DNA from: UBA4735 sp035935465
GTDB taxonomy: Bacteria; Chloroflexota; Limnocylindria; P2-11E
Assembly: GCA_035935465.1 (NCBI GenBank)
Contig: DASYXA010000103.1
Coordinates: 1 to 21,496, forward strand
Length of the DNA: 21,496 nt
Direction of reading: 5' to 3'
Part shown: positions 1 through 7,706 of the stretch, one piece after another
Layout of the letters: the number at the start of each line of letters is the position of its first letter
How positions within the stretch are numbered: position 1 is the first letter of the stretch
Program-made: the position numbers and the translations under genes
Notes under the pieces: generated by a model
The model's input: the letters and a program-made list of their open reading frames with translations, nothing else
What the model was told of the DNA's origin: nothing
The model's database searches: none

Positions 1-8
1 GGCACATA

Positions 9-689
9 GTGGCGCTTCCGAGGACGATCGCGATCGATGGCCCGGCCGGGGCGGGGAAGAGCACGATCGGCGCGCTCGTCGCGGAGCGGCTCGGCTACCT
101 GTTCCTCGACACGGGCGCGATGTACCGGGCGGTCGCGCTCGCGGCGATGCGCCGCGGCATCGATCCCGACGATGGGGAAACGCTCGCGGACCTGGCGACG
201 AAGGTCCGGATCATGATCGGGCCGCCGACGAAGCAGGACGGCCGCGCGTACACGGTGCTCCTCGATGGCAGCGACGTCACCTGGGACATCCGGTCCGTGG
301 ACATCGACCGCAGCGTGTCGCAGGTCGCGCGCGTCCCGGGCGTGCGCGACGCGATGGTCGAGCAACAGCGCGCGCTGGCCGGACAGGCCCGCGTCGTTAT
401 GGTCGGCCGCGATATCGGCACGGTGGTGCTCCCGGACGCCGAGCGGAAGATCTTTCTCACCGCATCCGCCGGCGAACGTGCGCGCCGCCGCGAAGAGGAG
501 CTCGCGTCGCGCGGGGAGCGCCGCGCGCGCCAGGAGCTGCTCCACGAGATCCTCCGGCGCGACCAGCTCGACACCGAGCGCGCGGTCTCGCCGCTCAAGG
601 CCGCGGAGGACGCGGTCGTCGTCCAGACCGACGGCCTCTCGGTCCGTGAGGCGCTCGACAACGTGCTGGCGGCGATCCAACGTCCCTGA
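9..689 (+). CDS. cmk: Cytidylate kinase
   Basis: Phosphorylates CMP and dCMP with ATP in the cytoplasm, feeding CTP and dCTP synthesis. The 226-residue product has the usual length of bacterial CMP kinases. A P-loop (GPAGAGKS) lies at residues 11-18, the family signature DTGAMYR at 34-40, and GRDIGTVV near 132-139. The start is taken as GTG at 9, which puts the P-loop at the normal distance from the N-terminus; only 8 bases precede it in the window, so the ribosome binding site and any upstream partner gene cannot be judged. It heads a same-strand run with plsC, ispH, der, plsY and gpsA. The cmk-der proximity is common in high-GC Gram-positive-like bacteria. Confidence 0.95.
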   Translation: MALPRTIAIDGPAGAGKSTIGALVAERLGYLFLDTGAMYRAVALAAMRRGIDPDDGETLADLATKVRIMIGPPTKQDGRAYTVLLDGSDVTWDIRSVDIDRSVSQVARVPGVRDAMVEQQRALAGQARVVMVGRDIGTVVLPDAERKIFLTASAGERARRREEELASRGERRARQELLHEILRRDQLDTERAVSPLKAAEDAVVVQTDGLSVREALDNVLAAIQRP

Positions 690-745
690 TCGGCCTCCTC
701 GGCGGCCCGACGTGGCCGCAGCGGCGGCTCTGGATCTGGCAGTCG

Positions 746-1357
746 TTGTTCTGGCCGGTGCGGGCGGTCGCGCTGTGGCTCTACCCCATGCGCATCGACG
801 GCCACGAGCGCATCCCGAGGCGCGGGTCCTACATCGTCGTGGCGAACCACATCGACTGGAAGGACCCCCCGGCGCTCGAGTTCACGTTCCAGATCGCCCT
901 GCGGTTCATGGCGAAGATCGAGGCGTTCGACATGTTCCTCCTCGGCGGGCTCATGCGCGGCATCGGCTGTTTCCCCGTCCGCCGCGGCGAGGGTGATCGC
1001 CGCGCGATCGTGACCTGCCTCGAGGTGCTTCGGGTGGGGAACCCGCTCGCGTTCTTTCCGGAGGGCACCCGCAGCCGCGACGGCAGCCTGCACCGCGCGC
1101 GTCCCGGCGTCGCGTTTCTGGCGCGGAGGTCCGGTGCTCCGATCCTCCCCGCCGCGATCACCGGCACACCCGGCGCGAGGGCGTTCCGGTCGAAGATCCA
1201 CGTGCGGGTGGGCGAGCCCGTCACGATCGAGGCCCTGGGCTTGGGCGCGAACGCGAGCGAGCAGGAGCTCGCCGATGCGATCATGCGCCTCGTCGCGGCG
1301 TTGCTCCCGCCGGAGCTCCGCGGGTACTACGCCGATGCGGTCCAGCGGGCCGGATAG
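746..1357 (+). CDS. plsC: 1-acyl-sn-glycerol-3-phosphate acyltransferase (PlsC family)
   Basis: Membrane-associated acyltransferase that adds the second acyl chain to lysophosphatidate, making phosphatidate. The catalytic NHxxxxD motif is present as NHIDWKD at residues 34-40 and the glycerol-phosphate-binding motif as FPEGTRS near 104-110. The N-terminus (FWPVRAVALWLY) is hydrophobic, as usual for membrane attachment. The start is uncertain. TTG at 746 gives a 203-residue protein that fits the family. The frame is open back to a CTG that overlaps the cmk stop (686), and the intervening codons encode plausible hydrophobic sequence, but no ATG or GTG exists there. Together with plsY and gpsA downstream, the cluster covers glycerol-phosphate reduction and acyl transfer for phospholipid synthesis. 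Confidence 0.88.
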   Translation: MFWPVRAVALWLYPMRIDGHERIPRRGSYIVVANHIDWKDPPALEFTFQIALRFMAKIEAFDMFLLGGLMRGIGCFPVRRGEGDRRAIVTCLEVLRVGNPLAFFPEGTRSRDGSLHRARPGVAFLARRSGAPILPAAITGTPGARAFRSKIHVRVGEPVTIEALGLGANASEQELADAIMRLVAALLPPELRGYYADAVQRAG

Positions 1358-1363
1358 GGCCCG

Positions 1364-1369
1364 TACACT
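1364..1369 (+). promoter_or_regulatory. -10-like TACACT upstream of ispH
   Basis: TACACT ends 7 bases before the GTG start of ispH with no Shine-Dalgarno between. This is the arrangement of a leaderless promoter. No convincing -35 is seen. The same hexamer occurs 10 bases upstream of the tRNA-Pro gene. It is a short motif and could be chance. Confidence 0.35.
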
Positions 1370-1376
1370 TGAGCAC

Positions 1377-2213
1377 GTGGAAGTCCTGCTGGCACGCGAG
1401 AACGGGTTCTGCTTCGGGGTCAAGAAGGCCGTCGAGCTGACCGAGGCGGCCGCCGGATCCGGCAAGCCGGTGTTCAATCTCGGCCAGGTCGTGCACAACC
1501 CGAAGATCAGCGAGCGTCTCGCCGCCCGCGGCGTGAAGGTGATCGCGGATCCGGCCGAGGCCCGGTCGGGGATCGTCGTCATCCGGGCCCACGGCGTTCC
1601 GCCGGCGCTGCGGGCGAGCATCGAAGGGCACGGCCTCGAGTGCATCGACGCGACGTGCTCGCTGGTCCTCCGCGCGCAGCGCTTCACGAAGCAGCTGGCC
1701 GATGAGGGCTACCGGGTGATCATCCTCGGGACCCCCGCACACCCTGAGGTGGTCGGTCTGGTCGGCTTCGCGGGCACCGACCACACGATCGTCGAGACGA
1801 AGAACGACTGGGAGAAGCTCCCGAAGATGAAGAAGGCCGGGGTCGTGTCGCAGTCGACGCAGCCGCCCTGGGCGTTCAAGGAGCTCGTCGGCCACGTGGC
1901 CGAGATCAGCCAGGAGCTGAAGGTCTTCAACACCGTCTGCCCGGTCACCATCAAGCGGCAGAACGCCGCCACGGAGCTGGCCGGCCAGACCGACGTGATC
2001 GTCGTCGTGGGCGGGAAGAACTCCGCGAACACCCGTGAGCTCGTCAACCTCGCGCGCATCCAGGGCAAGACCGCGTATCACATCGAGCACCCGACGGAGC
2101 TCGAGTCCGCGTGGCTCGCCGGCAAGGACCGGGTCGGCCTCATCGGCGGCTGCTCCACCCCGATGGAGACGCTGCTGGAAGTGAAGGAGCGCGCCGAAGC
2201 GCTCGCGAGCTGA
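1377..2213 (+). CDS. ispH: 4-hydroxy-3-methylbut-2-enyl diphosphate reductase
   Basis: Iron-sulfur enzyme of the last step of the MEP isoprenoid pathway, converting HMBPP to IPP and DMAPP. The three cluster-ligand cysteines sit in their expected contexts: FCFGV (C12), ATCSLV (C94) and NTVCPVT (C188). The family motifs VVHNPK, GTPAHPEV, GGKNSANT and GGCSTPMET are also visible. Starting at GTG 1377 gives 278 residues, close to the usual length and with C12 in its normal place. The frame is open much further upstream, but that part overlaps plsC and resembles nothing. The stop overlaps the der start as TGATG, suggesting translational coupling. The bacterium therefore makes isoprenoids by the MEP route. 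Confidence 0.95.
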   Translation: MEVLLARENGFCFGVKKAVELTEAAAGSGKPVFNLGQVVHNPKISERLAARGVKVIADPAEARSGIVVIRAHGVPPALRASIEGHGLECIDATCSLVLRAQRFTKQLADEGYRVIILGTPAHPEVVGLVGFAGTDHTIVETKNDWEKLPKMKKAGVVSQSTQPPWAFKELVGHVAEISQELKVFNTVCPVTIKRQNAATELAGQTDVIVVVGGKNSANTRELVNLARIQGKTAYHIEHPTELESAWLAGKDRVGLIGGCSTPMETLLEVKERAEALAS

Positions 2214-3526
2214 TGCCGCGCGCGGTCGTCGCCATCGTCGGCCGTCCCAACGTCGGCAAGTCCACGCTGTTCAACCGCCTGGTCGGGGAGCGCGTCGCGA
2301 TCGTCGAGGACCTTCCCGGCACCACCCGCGACCGCGTGTACGCGACGGCGGACTGGAACGGCCGCGAGTTCGCGCTCGTGGACACCGGCGGGCTCGATGA
2401 CCCGCGGGCCGGGCCGCTGGAGGCCGCGGTCCGCGCGCAGGCCGAGACCGCGATCGACGAGGCGGACGTGGTCCTGTTCGTCGTCGATGCGAAGGCCGGC
2501 ATCCTCCCCGTCGAGCACGACGTCGCCGACCGCCTCCGGCGCAGCCGCAAGCCGGTGCTCATCGTCGCGAACAAGAGCGACTCATGGCGCGGCGAAGCGC
2601 AGTCCGCGGAGTTCTATGCCCTCGGCCTCGGCGACGTTCACACCGTGTCCGCGATGCAGGGCACCGGCACCGGCGATCTCCTCGACGCGGTCGTGGCGGC
2701 GCTGCCGCCGGAGGAGGCGAACGAGGGGGCGTACGACGCGCGGGTCGCGATCATCGGCCGCCCGAACGTGGGGAAGTCGAGCTTCCTGAACGCGCTGGTG
2801 GGCGAGCAGCGCGCGGTCGTGAGCGCGGTCCCCGGCACGACGCGCGACGCGATCGACACGGCCGTCGAGCGGAACGGCAAGCGGATCCTGCTGGTGGACA
2901 CGGCCGGCATCCGGCGCCGCGGCAGCATCGCGCACGGCATCGAGCAGTACGCGCTCATGCGCACGGTGCGCGCGATCGAGCGTGCCGACGTCGCGATCCT
3001 GCTCATCGACGCGGTCGAGGGCATCGTCGACCAGGACGTGCACAACGCCGGGTACGCGCTCGAGGCGGGCGTGGGGCTGGTGCTCGCGATCAACAAGTGG
3101 GATGCTGTCGAACGCGGCATGGAGACGACCGAACGTTTCAGGGCCGACGTGGCGCGCGAGTTCCACTTCGCACCCTGGCTGACCAGCCACTACACCTCCG
3201 CGAAGAACGGACGGAACGTCGACGCCGCGCTCGACGACGCCGTGAAGATCGTCGAGGCGCGCCACGCCCACGTCCCGACGGCCGAGCTCCACCGCCTCCT
3301 CGTCGACGCGATCGGCTCGCACCCTCCGCCGACGGTACGTGGCAAGGAGGTCCGCTTCCATCACGTGACCCAGGCCGACGCGGCGCTGCCGACCTTCGTC
3401 TTCTTCGTCGACCGGCCGGACCTCGTCCACTTCTCGTACCAGCGCTACCTCGAGAACAAACTGCGCGAGCGCTTCCCGTTCCCCGGCACACCGATCCGAC
3501 TCCAGTTCCGCGGGGCGCGTGACTGA
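2213..3526 (+). CDS. der: Ribosome biogenesis GTPase Der (EngA)
   Basis: Essential GTPase with two tandem G domains that acts in 50S subunit maturation. The first P-loop GRPNVGKST is near residues 9-17 and the second, GRPNVGKSS, near 181-189. Each G domain has its DTGG/DTAG G3 motif and an NKSD/NKWD G4 motif. A KH-like RNA-binding domain closes the protein, ending in the family-typical FPGTPIRLQFRG. The length of 437 residues is normal. ATG 2213 overlaps the ispH stop and the der stop overlaps the plsY start, both as TGATG, so these three genes look co-translated. Confidence 0.96.
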   Translation: MPRAVVAIVGRPNVGKSTLFNRLVGERVAIVEDLPGTTRDRVYATADWNGREFALVDTGGLDDPRAGPLEAAVRAQAETAIDEADVVLFVVDAKAGILPVEHDVADRLRRSRKPVLIVANKSDSWRGEAQSAEFYALGLGDVHTVSAMQGTGTGDLLDAVVAALPPEEANEGAYDARVAIIGRPNVGKSSFLNALVGEQRAVVSAVPGTTRDAIDTAVERNGKRILLVDTAGIRRRGSIAHGIEQYALMRTVRAIERADVAILLIDAVEGIVDQDVHNAGYALEAGVGLVLAINKWDAVERGMETTERFRADVAREFHFAPWLTSHYTSAKNGRNVDAALDDAVKIVEARHAHVPTAELHRLLVDAIGSHPPPTVRGKEVRFHHVTQADAALPTFVFFVDRPDLVHFSYQRYLENKLRERFPFPGTPIRLQFRGARD

Positions 3527-4170
3527 TGGAGCTCGTGCGGATCCTGGCCTGCGGCATCGTCGGTTACGGGATCGGCTCGATCTCGAGCGGCTACATCGTC
3601 GGCCGGATGTATCGCAACGTCGACCTGCGGCTGGTCGGCTCTGGCTCGACCGGCGCGACGAACACGTATCGCACCCTCGGGCTCGGCGCCGCGCTGCTCG
3701 TCGCGATCCTCGACATCTTGAAGGGCGCCGTCTCGGTGTGGGTCGCCTCCGCGATCGTGGATGGATCTTCGGACCAGCGGATCGCCGGGATGGCGGTCGC
3801 GGCCGTGGCCGCCGTCGCGGGCCACTGCTGGCCGGCGTTCCTCGAAGGGCGCGGCGGCCGCGGCGTCGCGACGGGATTCGGCGCGCTCCTCTTCGTCGCG
3901 ACGCCGGCCTGGCTCGGCGCGGTCGTCGCGTTCATGCTGGCCCTCGCGATCACGCGCATGGTGAGCGTGAGCTCGCTCGCATCGGTCGCCGGCGCGCTCC
4001 TCGGCTACATCGTGTTCGTGGTCGCCGGCTACCTCGAGTTCCACTGGGCGGTGCTCGGCTTCATCATCGTCGCCGGATCGATCGTCACGATCCGACATCG
4101 CGCGAACATCGAGCGGATCCTGCGAGGCAACGAGCCGCGGCTCGGGCAACACCGATCGCCGTCGACGTAG
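3526..4170 (+). CDS. plsY: Glycerol-3-phosphate acyltransferase PlsY
   Basis: Integral membrane enzyme that transfers acyl from acyl-phosphate to glycerol-3-phosphate, the first step of phosphatidate synthesis. About five hydrophobic segments are visible in 214 residues. The three family motifs are present with small departures: GSGSTGATNTYR (usually GSGNxGATNxxR), GHCWPAFLEGRGGRGVATG (usual KGGKGVAT has arginine here) and HRANIERILRGNE at the C-terminus. The start ATG overlaps the der stop. The 3' end overlaps the start region of gpsA. PlsY uses the glycerol-3-phosphate that GpsA makes, and PlsC then uses the PlsY product, so the neighbourhood is metabolically coherent. Confidence 0.93.
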   Translation: MELVRILACGIVGYGIGSISSGYIVGRMYRNVDLRLVGSGSTGATNTYRTLGLGAALLVAILDILKGAVSVWVASAIVDGSSDQRIAGMAVAAVAAVAGHCWPAFLEGRGGRGVATGFGALLFVATPAWLGAVVAFMLALAITRMVSVSSLASVAGALLGYIVFVVAGYLEFHWAVLGFIIVAGSIVTIRHRANIERILRGNEPRLGQHRSPST

Positions 4171-5219
4171 CCGTCCTCCAGGCCGGGTCCTGGGGCACGA
4201 CGCTCGCGACGATCCTCGCGCGCGACGGTGGACGGCGGGTCGTGCTGTGGACCCGGGACGCCGCGCGGGCGGATGAGATCGCCGCCCGCCGCGAGAACGC
4301 CCGCTACCTGCCGGGCGTCACGATCCCGAACGGGGTCCACGTCACGCACGACCTCGAACGGGCGCTCGAGGCGGACGCGCTCGTCGTCGCGGCGCCGGCG
4401 CTGGGCGTGCGCGAGCTGCGCGATCGAGTGGCCCCGCGGCTACGGGCAGCGCACCGCCTCTGTTCGGCGACGAAGGGCCTCACCCCGGACGACTCGCGCC
4501 GGATGAGCGAGCTCTGGAGCGAGGTCATGCCCGCCGCACGGGTCGCCGTGCTCTCCGGCCCGAACATCTCTCGCGAGATCGCGGCGGGCCTGCCCGCGCC
4601 GACGGTCATCGCGTCGACCGATCGCGCCACCGCCAAGGCGTTCCAGGAGCTCCTCGGCACGCCGATGTTCCGCGCGTACACGAACGACGACGTGGTCGGG
4701 GTCGAGCTCTGCGGCGCGCTCAAGAACATCGTGGCCCTCGGTGCCGGCGCGATCGACGGCATGGGCTACGGCGTGAACGCGAAGGCCGGTTTCATGACGA
4801 GAGGCCTCGCGGAGATCGCGCGCTACGCGTTCGCGAGCGGCGCGAACCCGCTCACCTGCGCGGGCCTGGCCGGCTTCGGCGATCTCATCGCGACCTGCAC
4901 GAGCGCGCACTCGCGGAACCGGACCGTCGGCGAGCAGCTGGCGAAGGGCGTGGCGATCGCCGAGATCGAGCGGCGGCTGGGCGGCCAGGTCGCCGAGGGC
5001 ATCGGCACGACCGAGGCGGTCCACGCGCTCGCGACGGCGAAGGGCGTCGACATGCCGATCGTGGCCGAGACCTATCGCGTCCTGTTCGAAGGACGGCCCG
5101 TCCGGGAGGCGATGCGCGGGCTCATGGAGCGCGAGCGCGGCGAGGAGCTGTCTGGCCCGCTCGCCGAGGTGTCCCGGCTGTTGCGCGTCAGCGCGGGAGA
5201 CGTGCCGCGACCGCACTGA
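4155..5219 (+). CDS. gpsA: NAD(P)H-dependent glycerol-3-phosphate dehydrogenase
   Basis: Reduces dihydroxyacetone phosphate to sn-glycerol-3-phosphate for phospholipid synthesis. The body is convincing: LSGPNISREIA, the catalytic-lysine region CGALKNIVALGAG (K about 190) and GLAGFGDLIATCTS are all typical. The start is problematic. Between the end of plsY and the nucleotide-binding loop there is no ATG, GTG or TTG in frame; the first canonical start codon lies after that loop. The coordinates here use an ATC at 4155, which gives 354 residues and an N-terminus of normal length. The loop itself reads QAGSWG where GAGSWG is expected, so the first glycine of GxGxxG is glutamine. An ATC start, an unseen frameshift from plsY, or a base-call error are all possible. 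Confidence 0.85.
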   Translation: MAVDVAVLQAGSWGTTLATILARDGGRRVVLWTRDAARADEIAARRENARYLPGVTIPNGVHVTHDLERALEADALVVAAPALGVRELRDRVAPRLRAAHRLCSATKGLTPDDSRRMSELWSEVMPAARVAVLSGPNISREIAAGLPAPTVIASTDRATAKAFQELLGTPMFRAYTNDDVVGVELCGALKNIVALGAGAIDGMGYGVNAKAGFMTRGLAEIARYAFASGANPLTCAGLAGFGDLIATCTSAHSRNRTVGEQLAKGVAIAEIERRLGGQVAEGIGTTEAVHALATAKGVDMPIVAETYRVLFEGRPVREAMRGLMERERGEELSGPLAEVSRLLRVSAGDVPRPH

Positions 5220-5358
5220 CCAGGACGTGGGCCTGCGTGTCGACGTGGACCGCGGCCAGGTGGATGTCCAGCGGCGTGGGGTTCACGCCGACCGCGACGA
5301 GCAGGACCGCTGCGACGACCAGGAGGACCAGACCGATCGCGATCAGTTCGCTCTCCAT
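5188..5358 (-). CDS. Small single-pass membrane protein, unknown function
   Basis: A 56-residue product with an acidic start (MESE), one strongly hydrophobic segment of about 20 residues (LIAIGLVLLVVAAVLLVAVG) and a short mixed tail (NPTPLDIHLAAVHVDTQ). The layout resembles small LapA-like membrane proteins, but I cannot assign a family. The ATG at 5358 is preceded by GAGG at a good spacing; an earlier in-frame ATG at 5394 has no ribosome binding site. The 3' end overlaps the end of gpsA on the other strand by 32 bases, and the gene diverges from the downstream lipoprotein. The hydrophobic pattern argues for a real gene rather than a shadow of the plus strand. Confidence 0.6.
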   Translation of the reverse strand: MESELIAIGLVLLVVAAVLLVAVGVNPTPLDIHLAAVHVDTQAHVLVSAVAARLPR

Positions 5359-5414
5359 TTGGCTCGCCTCGCTTCCGTTCGTTCTCTCCTTCATTCACGA
5401 TGCGAGGCAGGGAA

Positions 5415-6923
5415 GTGACGTCCATCCGTAATGCGGCTGTGAAATGGCTCGTCGTCGCGCTCGTCGCCGCCTCGTGTACGGGGCAGCCGCCGATCGCGCT
5501 GCCGCCGGCCGGCCCGGCCACGCACACGCTGCGGGTCGTCGCGGCCGGCGCCGACGGCCCGGTCGCCGGCCTGCGGGTCTGCGCCTCGACGCTCTCCGGC
5601 GCGCGGTCCTGCACGCCGACCGGACCGGATGGGATCGCGACCTTCACGCTGCCGGCCGGCACGTACCAGGTGCGCTCGGAGGCCCCGGCGAGCCAGCGCC
5701 GCGTCGACGCCGACGGCGTGCCGGTCGGCGGGCAGGGCGGCGCGCCGGTCGGCGTGGACCTGTCGACGGGCGACTCGTCCGTCCGCCTCCAGTTCGAGAC
5801 GGTCCGGCGGATCAGCGGGCGGATCACTGACCCGAGCTCCCAGCCGGTCCCGCTCGCCCCGGTGTGCGCGAACCCACTGTCCCTCGCGGCGACGGTCTGC
5901 GAGAAGAGCAGGACCGACGGGACGTACGCGATCGACGTGACCCCCGGGTTCTACAAGCTGAGCGTCGACGGCGGTCCGGGCCTGCGCCTGCTGTCGCAGT
6001 GGGCGTTCGGCCGCGTGAACAGCGGCGAGGCCGATGTGATCGACGTGCGCACGGCGGACGCCACCGGCGTGGATGTGACGCTCCGCCAGGGGGTCGTCCT
6101 GCAAGGCACGATCACCAACACCGCCGGGCAGCCGGTGAAGAAGGCGCAGGTCTGCACGCACCGGTTCAGCGCATCGCTGCCGTGGGAGTGCGAGCGCACG
6201 GACGACCACGGCCACTACGTGGCGCTCCGCGAACCGGATACCTACTGGGTCTGGGTCATCCCCTCGGACGACGACGTCCTGCTCATGCAGTGGTTCGACG
6301 ACGCCGGTGTCGGCGTGGGTGCCACCCCGGTCGATCTCAGCCGCGACCGCGTGATCGACCAGATGCTCGGTCCCGGCCCGTCCATCGTCGGGCACGTGAC
6401 CGATCCGACCGGCGCGCCGGTGTTCCATGCGTTCGTCTGCGTCGACACGCCGTTCCCGACCGGTCGGATCTGCCGGCCCACCGACGCGAGCGGGGCCTAT
6501 CGCGTGACCACCCGGCCGGAGACGTACCTCGTCCAGGTGCTGCCGCCGGATGGCAGCGATCTGGTGCCGCAGTACGTCGGCGGCGGCCGCACCTGGCTCG
6601 ATGCGGCCACGGTGACGCTGCGCAACGCCGACCGGACCGTCGACGTGTCGCTCGTCCGCGGCGTGAAGGTGAGCGGGGTCATCCGGTCCCAGGCTGGCGT
6701 GCCGCTCGAGGGCGCGTCGGTGAACGTGTCCGACGCGCAGGGCATCGTCACGGCGACCTACACCGACGAGACCGGCGCCTACTCGGTCGCCGTGCCGGCC
6801 GGCCGGTACACGTTCGACTTCTTCGCCCCGTTCCCGAGCCAGGTCGTGAGCGTCGAGGGCCGGCCGGTCACGGTCGACAAGCCAATGACCATGGACGTCA
6901 CCCTCGCCGACGCGAACCCCTGA
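5415..6923 (+). CDS. Lipoprotein with five carboxypeptidase-regulatory-like repeats
   Basis: Probably a surface-exposed lipoprotein. The N-terminus has a charged start, a hydrophobic stretch (WLVVALVAAS) and a cysteine at residue 21 in a lipobox-like AASC. The rest is five beta-sandwich repeats of the carboxypeptidase regulatory / Cna-B-like kind, each with the pattern G-x-I/V-T-D-x-x-G-x-P-V followed by D-G/A-x-Y and P-G-x-Y. Repeats 1-4 each contain a VC-x(9-11)-C pair; repeat 5 lacks it. No enzymatic domain is seen, so adhesion or envelope scaffolding is the natural guess, not a demonstrated role. GTG 5415 is chosen because it gives a compact signal peptide; ATG 5400 would add five residues. 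It is followed by sodN but a promoter lies between. Confidence 0.75.
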   Translation: MTSIRNAAVKWLVVALVAASCTGQPPIALPPAGPATHTLRVVAAGADGPVAGLRVCASTLSGARSCTPTGPDGIATFTLPAGTYQVRSEAPASQRRVDADGVPVGGQGGAPVGVDLSTGDSSVRLQFETVRRISGRITDPSSQPVPLAPVCANPLSLAATVCEKSRTDGTYAIDVTPGFYKLSVDGGPGLRLLSQWAFGRVNSGEADVIDVRTADATGVDVTLRQGVVLQGTITNTAGQPVKKAQVCTHRFSASLPWECERTDDHGHYVALREPDTYWVWVIPSDDDVLLMQWFDDAGVGVGATPVDLSRDRVIDQMLGPGPSIVGHVTDPTGAPVFHAFVCVDTPFPTGRICRPTDASGAYRVTTRPETYLVQVLPPDGSDLVPQYVGGGRTWLDAATVTLRNADRTVDVSLVRGVKVSGVIRSQAGVPLEGASVNVSDAQGIVTATYTDETGAYSVAVPAGRYTFDFFAPFPSQVVSVEGRPVTVDKPMTMDVTLADANP

Positions 6924-6930
6924 CCGCGCC

Positions 6931-6936
6931 CATAAT
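6931..6936 (+). promoter_or_regulatory. Probable -10 box (CATAAT) of the sodN transcript
   Basis: CATAAT matches the TATAAT consensus at five of six positions and lies 30 bases before the sodN ATG. The leader between them contains a strong ribosome binding site, GGGGAGGA (6953-6960). No clear -35 hexamer is seen. This is the most consensus-like promoter box upstream of the oxidative stress and gas vesicle block, so it may drive much of it. Confidence 0.5.
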
Positions 6937-6966
6937 CCGAAGCACATCCACCGGGGAGGACGACTC

Positions 6967-7377
6967 ATGGACCTGCGCTCGCTCATCGCCCCGCGCCTCG
7001 TGGCGCACGCTCACTGCGACATCCCGTGCGGCATCTACGACCCGACGGCGGCCACCATCGCCGCGCAGACCGTCGCGAAGATGGTCGAGAAGATCACCGG
7101 CGCGGGCGGCGGCGACGACGCCAGCCGCAACCTGTACGTCCGGTCGGTCGCGGTGAAGGAAGAGCATGCCCAGCTCTGCAAGAAGGAGCTGCTGATCCTC
7201 TGGACCGACTACTTCAAGCCCGAGCACCTCGAGAAGTACCCGAAGCTCCACGACACGTTCTGGAAGGCCGCGAAGCTCTGCTCCAAGAACAAGCAGAGCG
7301 TCGACGCGCAGGCCGCCAGCGACCTTCAGGCCGCGGTCAAGGAGATCGCGGACATCTTCTGGGCGACCAAGAAGTAA
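6967..7377 (+). CDS. sodN: Nickel superoxide dismutase
   Basis: Dismutates superoxide using nickel bound by the N-terminal hook of the mature protein. The hook is visible as HCDIPCGIY at residues 16-24 with H16, C17 and C21 in ligand positions. The 15-residue propeptide (MDLRSLIAPRLVAHA) must be removed to expose H16. The rest is the helical Ni-SOD fold with typical segments such as KEEHAQLCKKELLILWTDYF. The length of 136 residues is in the family range. Two further cysteines (in QLCKK and KLCSK) are not part of the hook. The start ATG has a strong GGGGAGGA site. The maturation protease gene follows directly, as in known sodN-sodX pairs. Confidence 0.96.
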   Translation: MDLRSLIAPRLVAHAHCDIPCGIYDPTAATIAAQTVAKMVEKITGAGGGDDASRNLYVRSVAVKEEHAQLCKKELLILWTDYFKPEHLEKYPKLHDTFWKAAKLCSKNKQSVDAQAASDLQAAVKEIADIFWATKK

Positions 7378-7391
7378 GGCCGACGACGACG

Positions 7392-7706
7392 CTGTTCGCC
7401 GTCGCCGTCGTGGGCCGCAGCATGGAGCCGACCGTCCGAGACGGCGATTGGCTGCTCGTCCGGCGGCTCCGCCGGGCGCCGCGGGCCGGCGAGGTCGTCG
7501 TCGCGACGGATCCCCGCGAGCCCACCCGCCTCCTGGTGAAGCGCGTGCGCCAGGTCACCGCCGCCGGCGTGACCGTCGAGGGCGATCATGCCGATCCCGC
7601 GGAGTCGACCGACTCGCGTCAGTTCGGGCCGCTGCCCGGCTCCGCGGTGATCGGCCGTGCGGTCCTGCGCTACGCGCCGCTGCGCCGGATCGGGCGCGTG
7701 CGATGA
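7392..7706 (+). CDS. sodX: Nickel-type superoxide dismutase maturation protease (S26 family)
   Basis: Signal-peptidase-like serine protease expected to cut the SodN propeptide so that the nickel hook is exposed. The S26 catalytic pair is visible: serine in GRSMEPTVRDGD (S10 in this numbering) and lysine in LLVKRV (K50), followed by GDHADPAESTDSRQFG and GRAVLRY. There is no ATG, GTG or TTG in the right place. A CTG at 7392 keeps the whole first beta strand (LFAVAVVG) and gives 104 residues. GTG at 7410 would start at the residue before GRSM and lose that strand. An AAGG (7376-7379) lies 12 bases before the CTG. The 3' end overlaps the next gene as ATGA. Confidence 0.85.
   Translation: MFAVAVVGRSMEPTVRDGDWLLVRRLRRAPRAGEVVVATDPREPTRLLVKRVRQVTAAGVTVEGDHADPAESTDSRQFGPLPGSAVIGRAVLRYAPLRRIGRVR

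Noticed and set aside
95..1687. 530-codon open frame on the minus strand across cmk, plsC and ispH
   Set aside because: It is antisense to three well-supported genes, and its product is arginine-, serine- and alanine-rich without any domain. Long shadow frames are expected at this GC content.
4100..4175. Programmed frameshift fusing PlsY to GpsA
   Set aside because: No slippery heptamer was found near the plsY stop, and PlsY already has its complete C-terminal motif. It is kept only as a minor alternative for the missing gpsA start.
5391..6986. 531-codon open frame on the minus strand opposite the lipoprotein
   Set aside because: The composition (RDR, HAD, VRR runs) is typical of a GC-rich shadow, while the plus strand has a lipobox and clear repeats.
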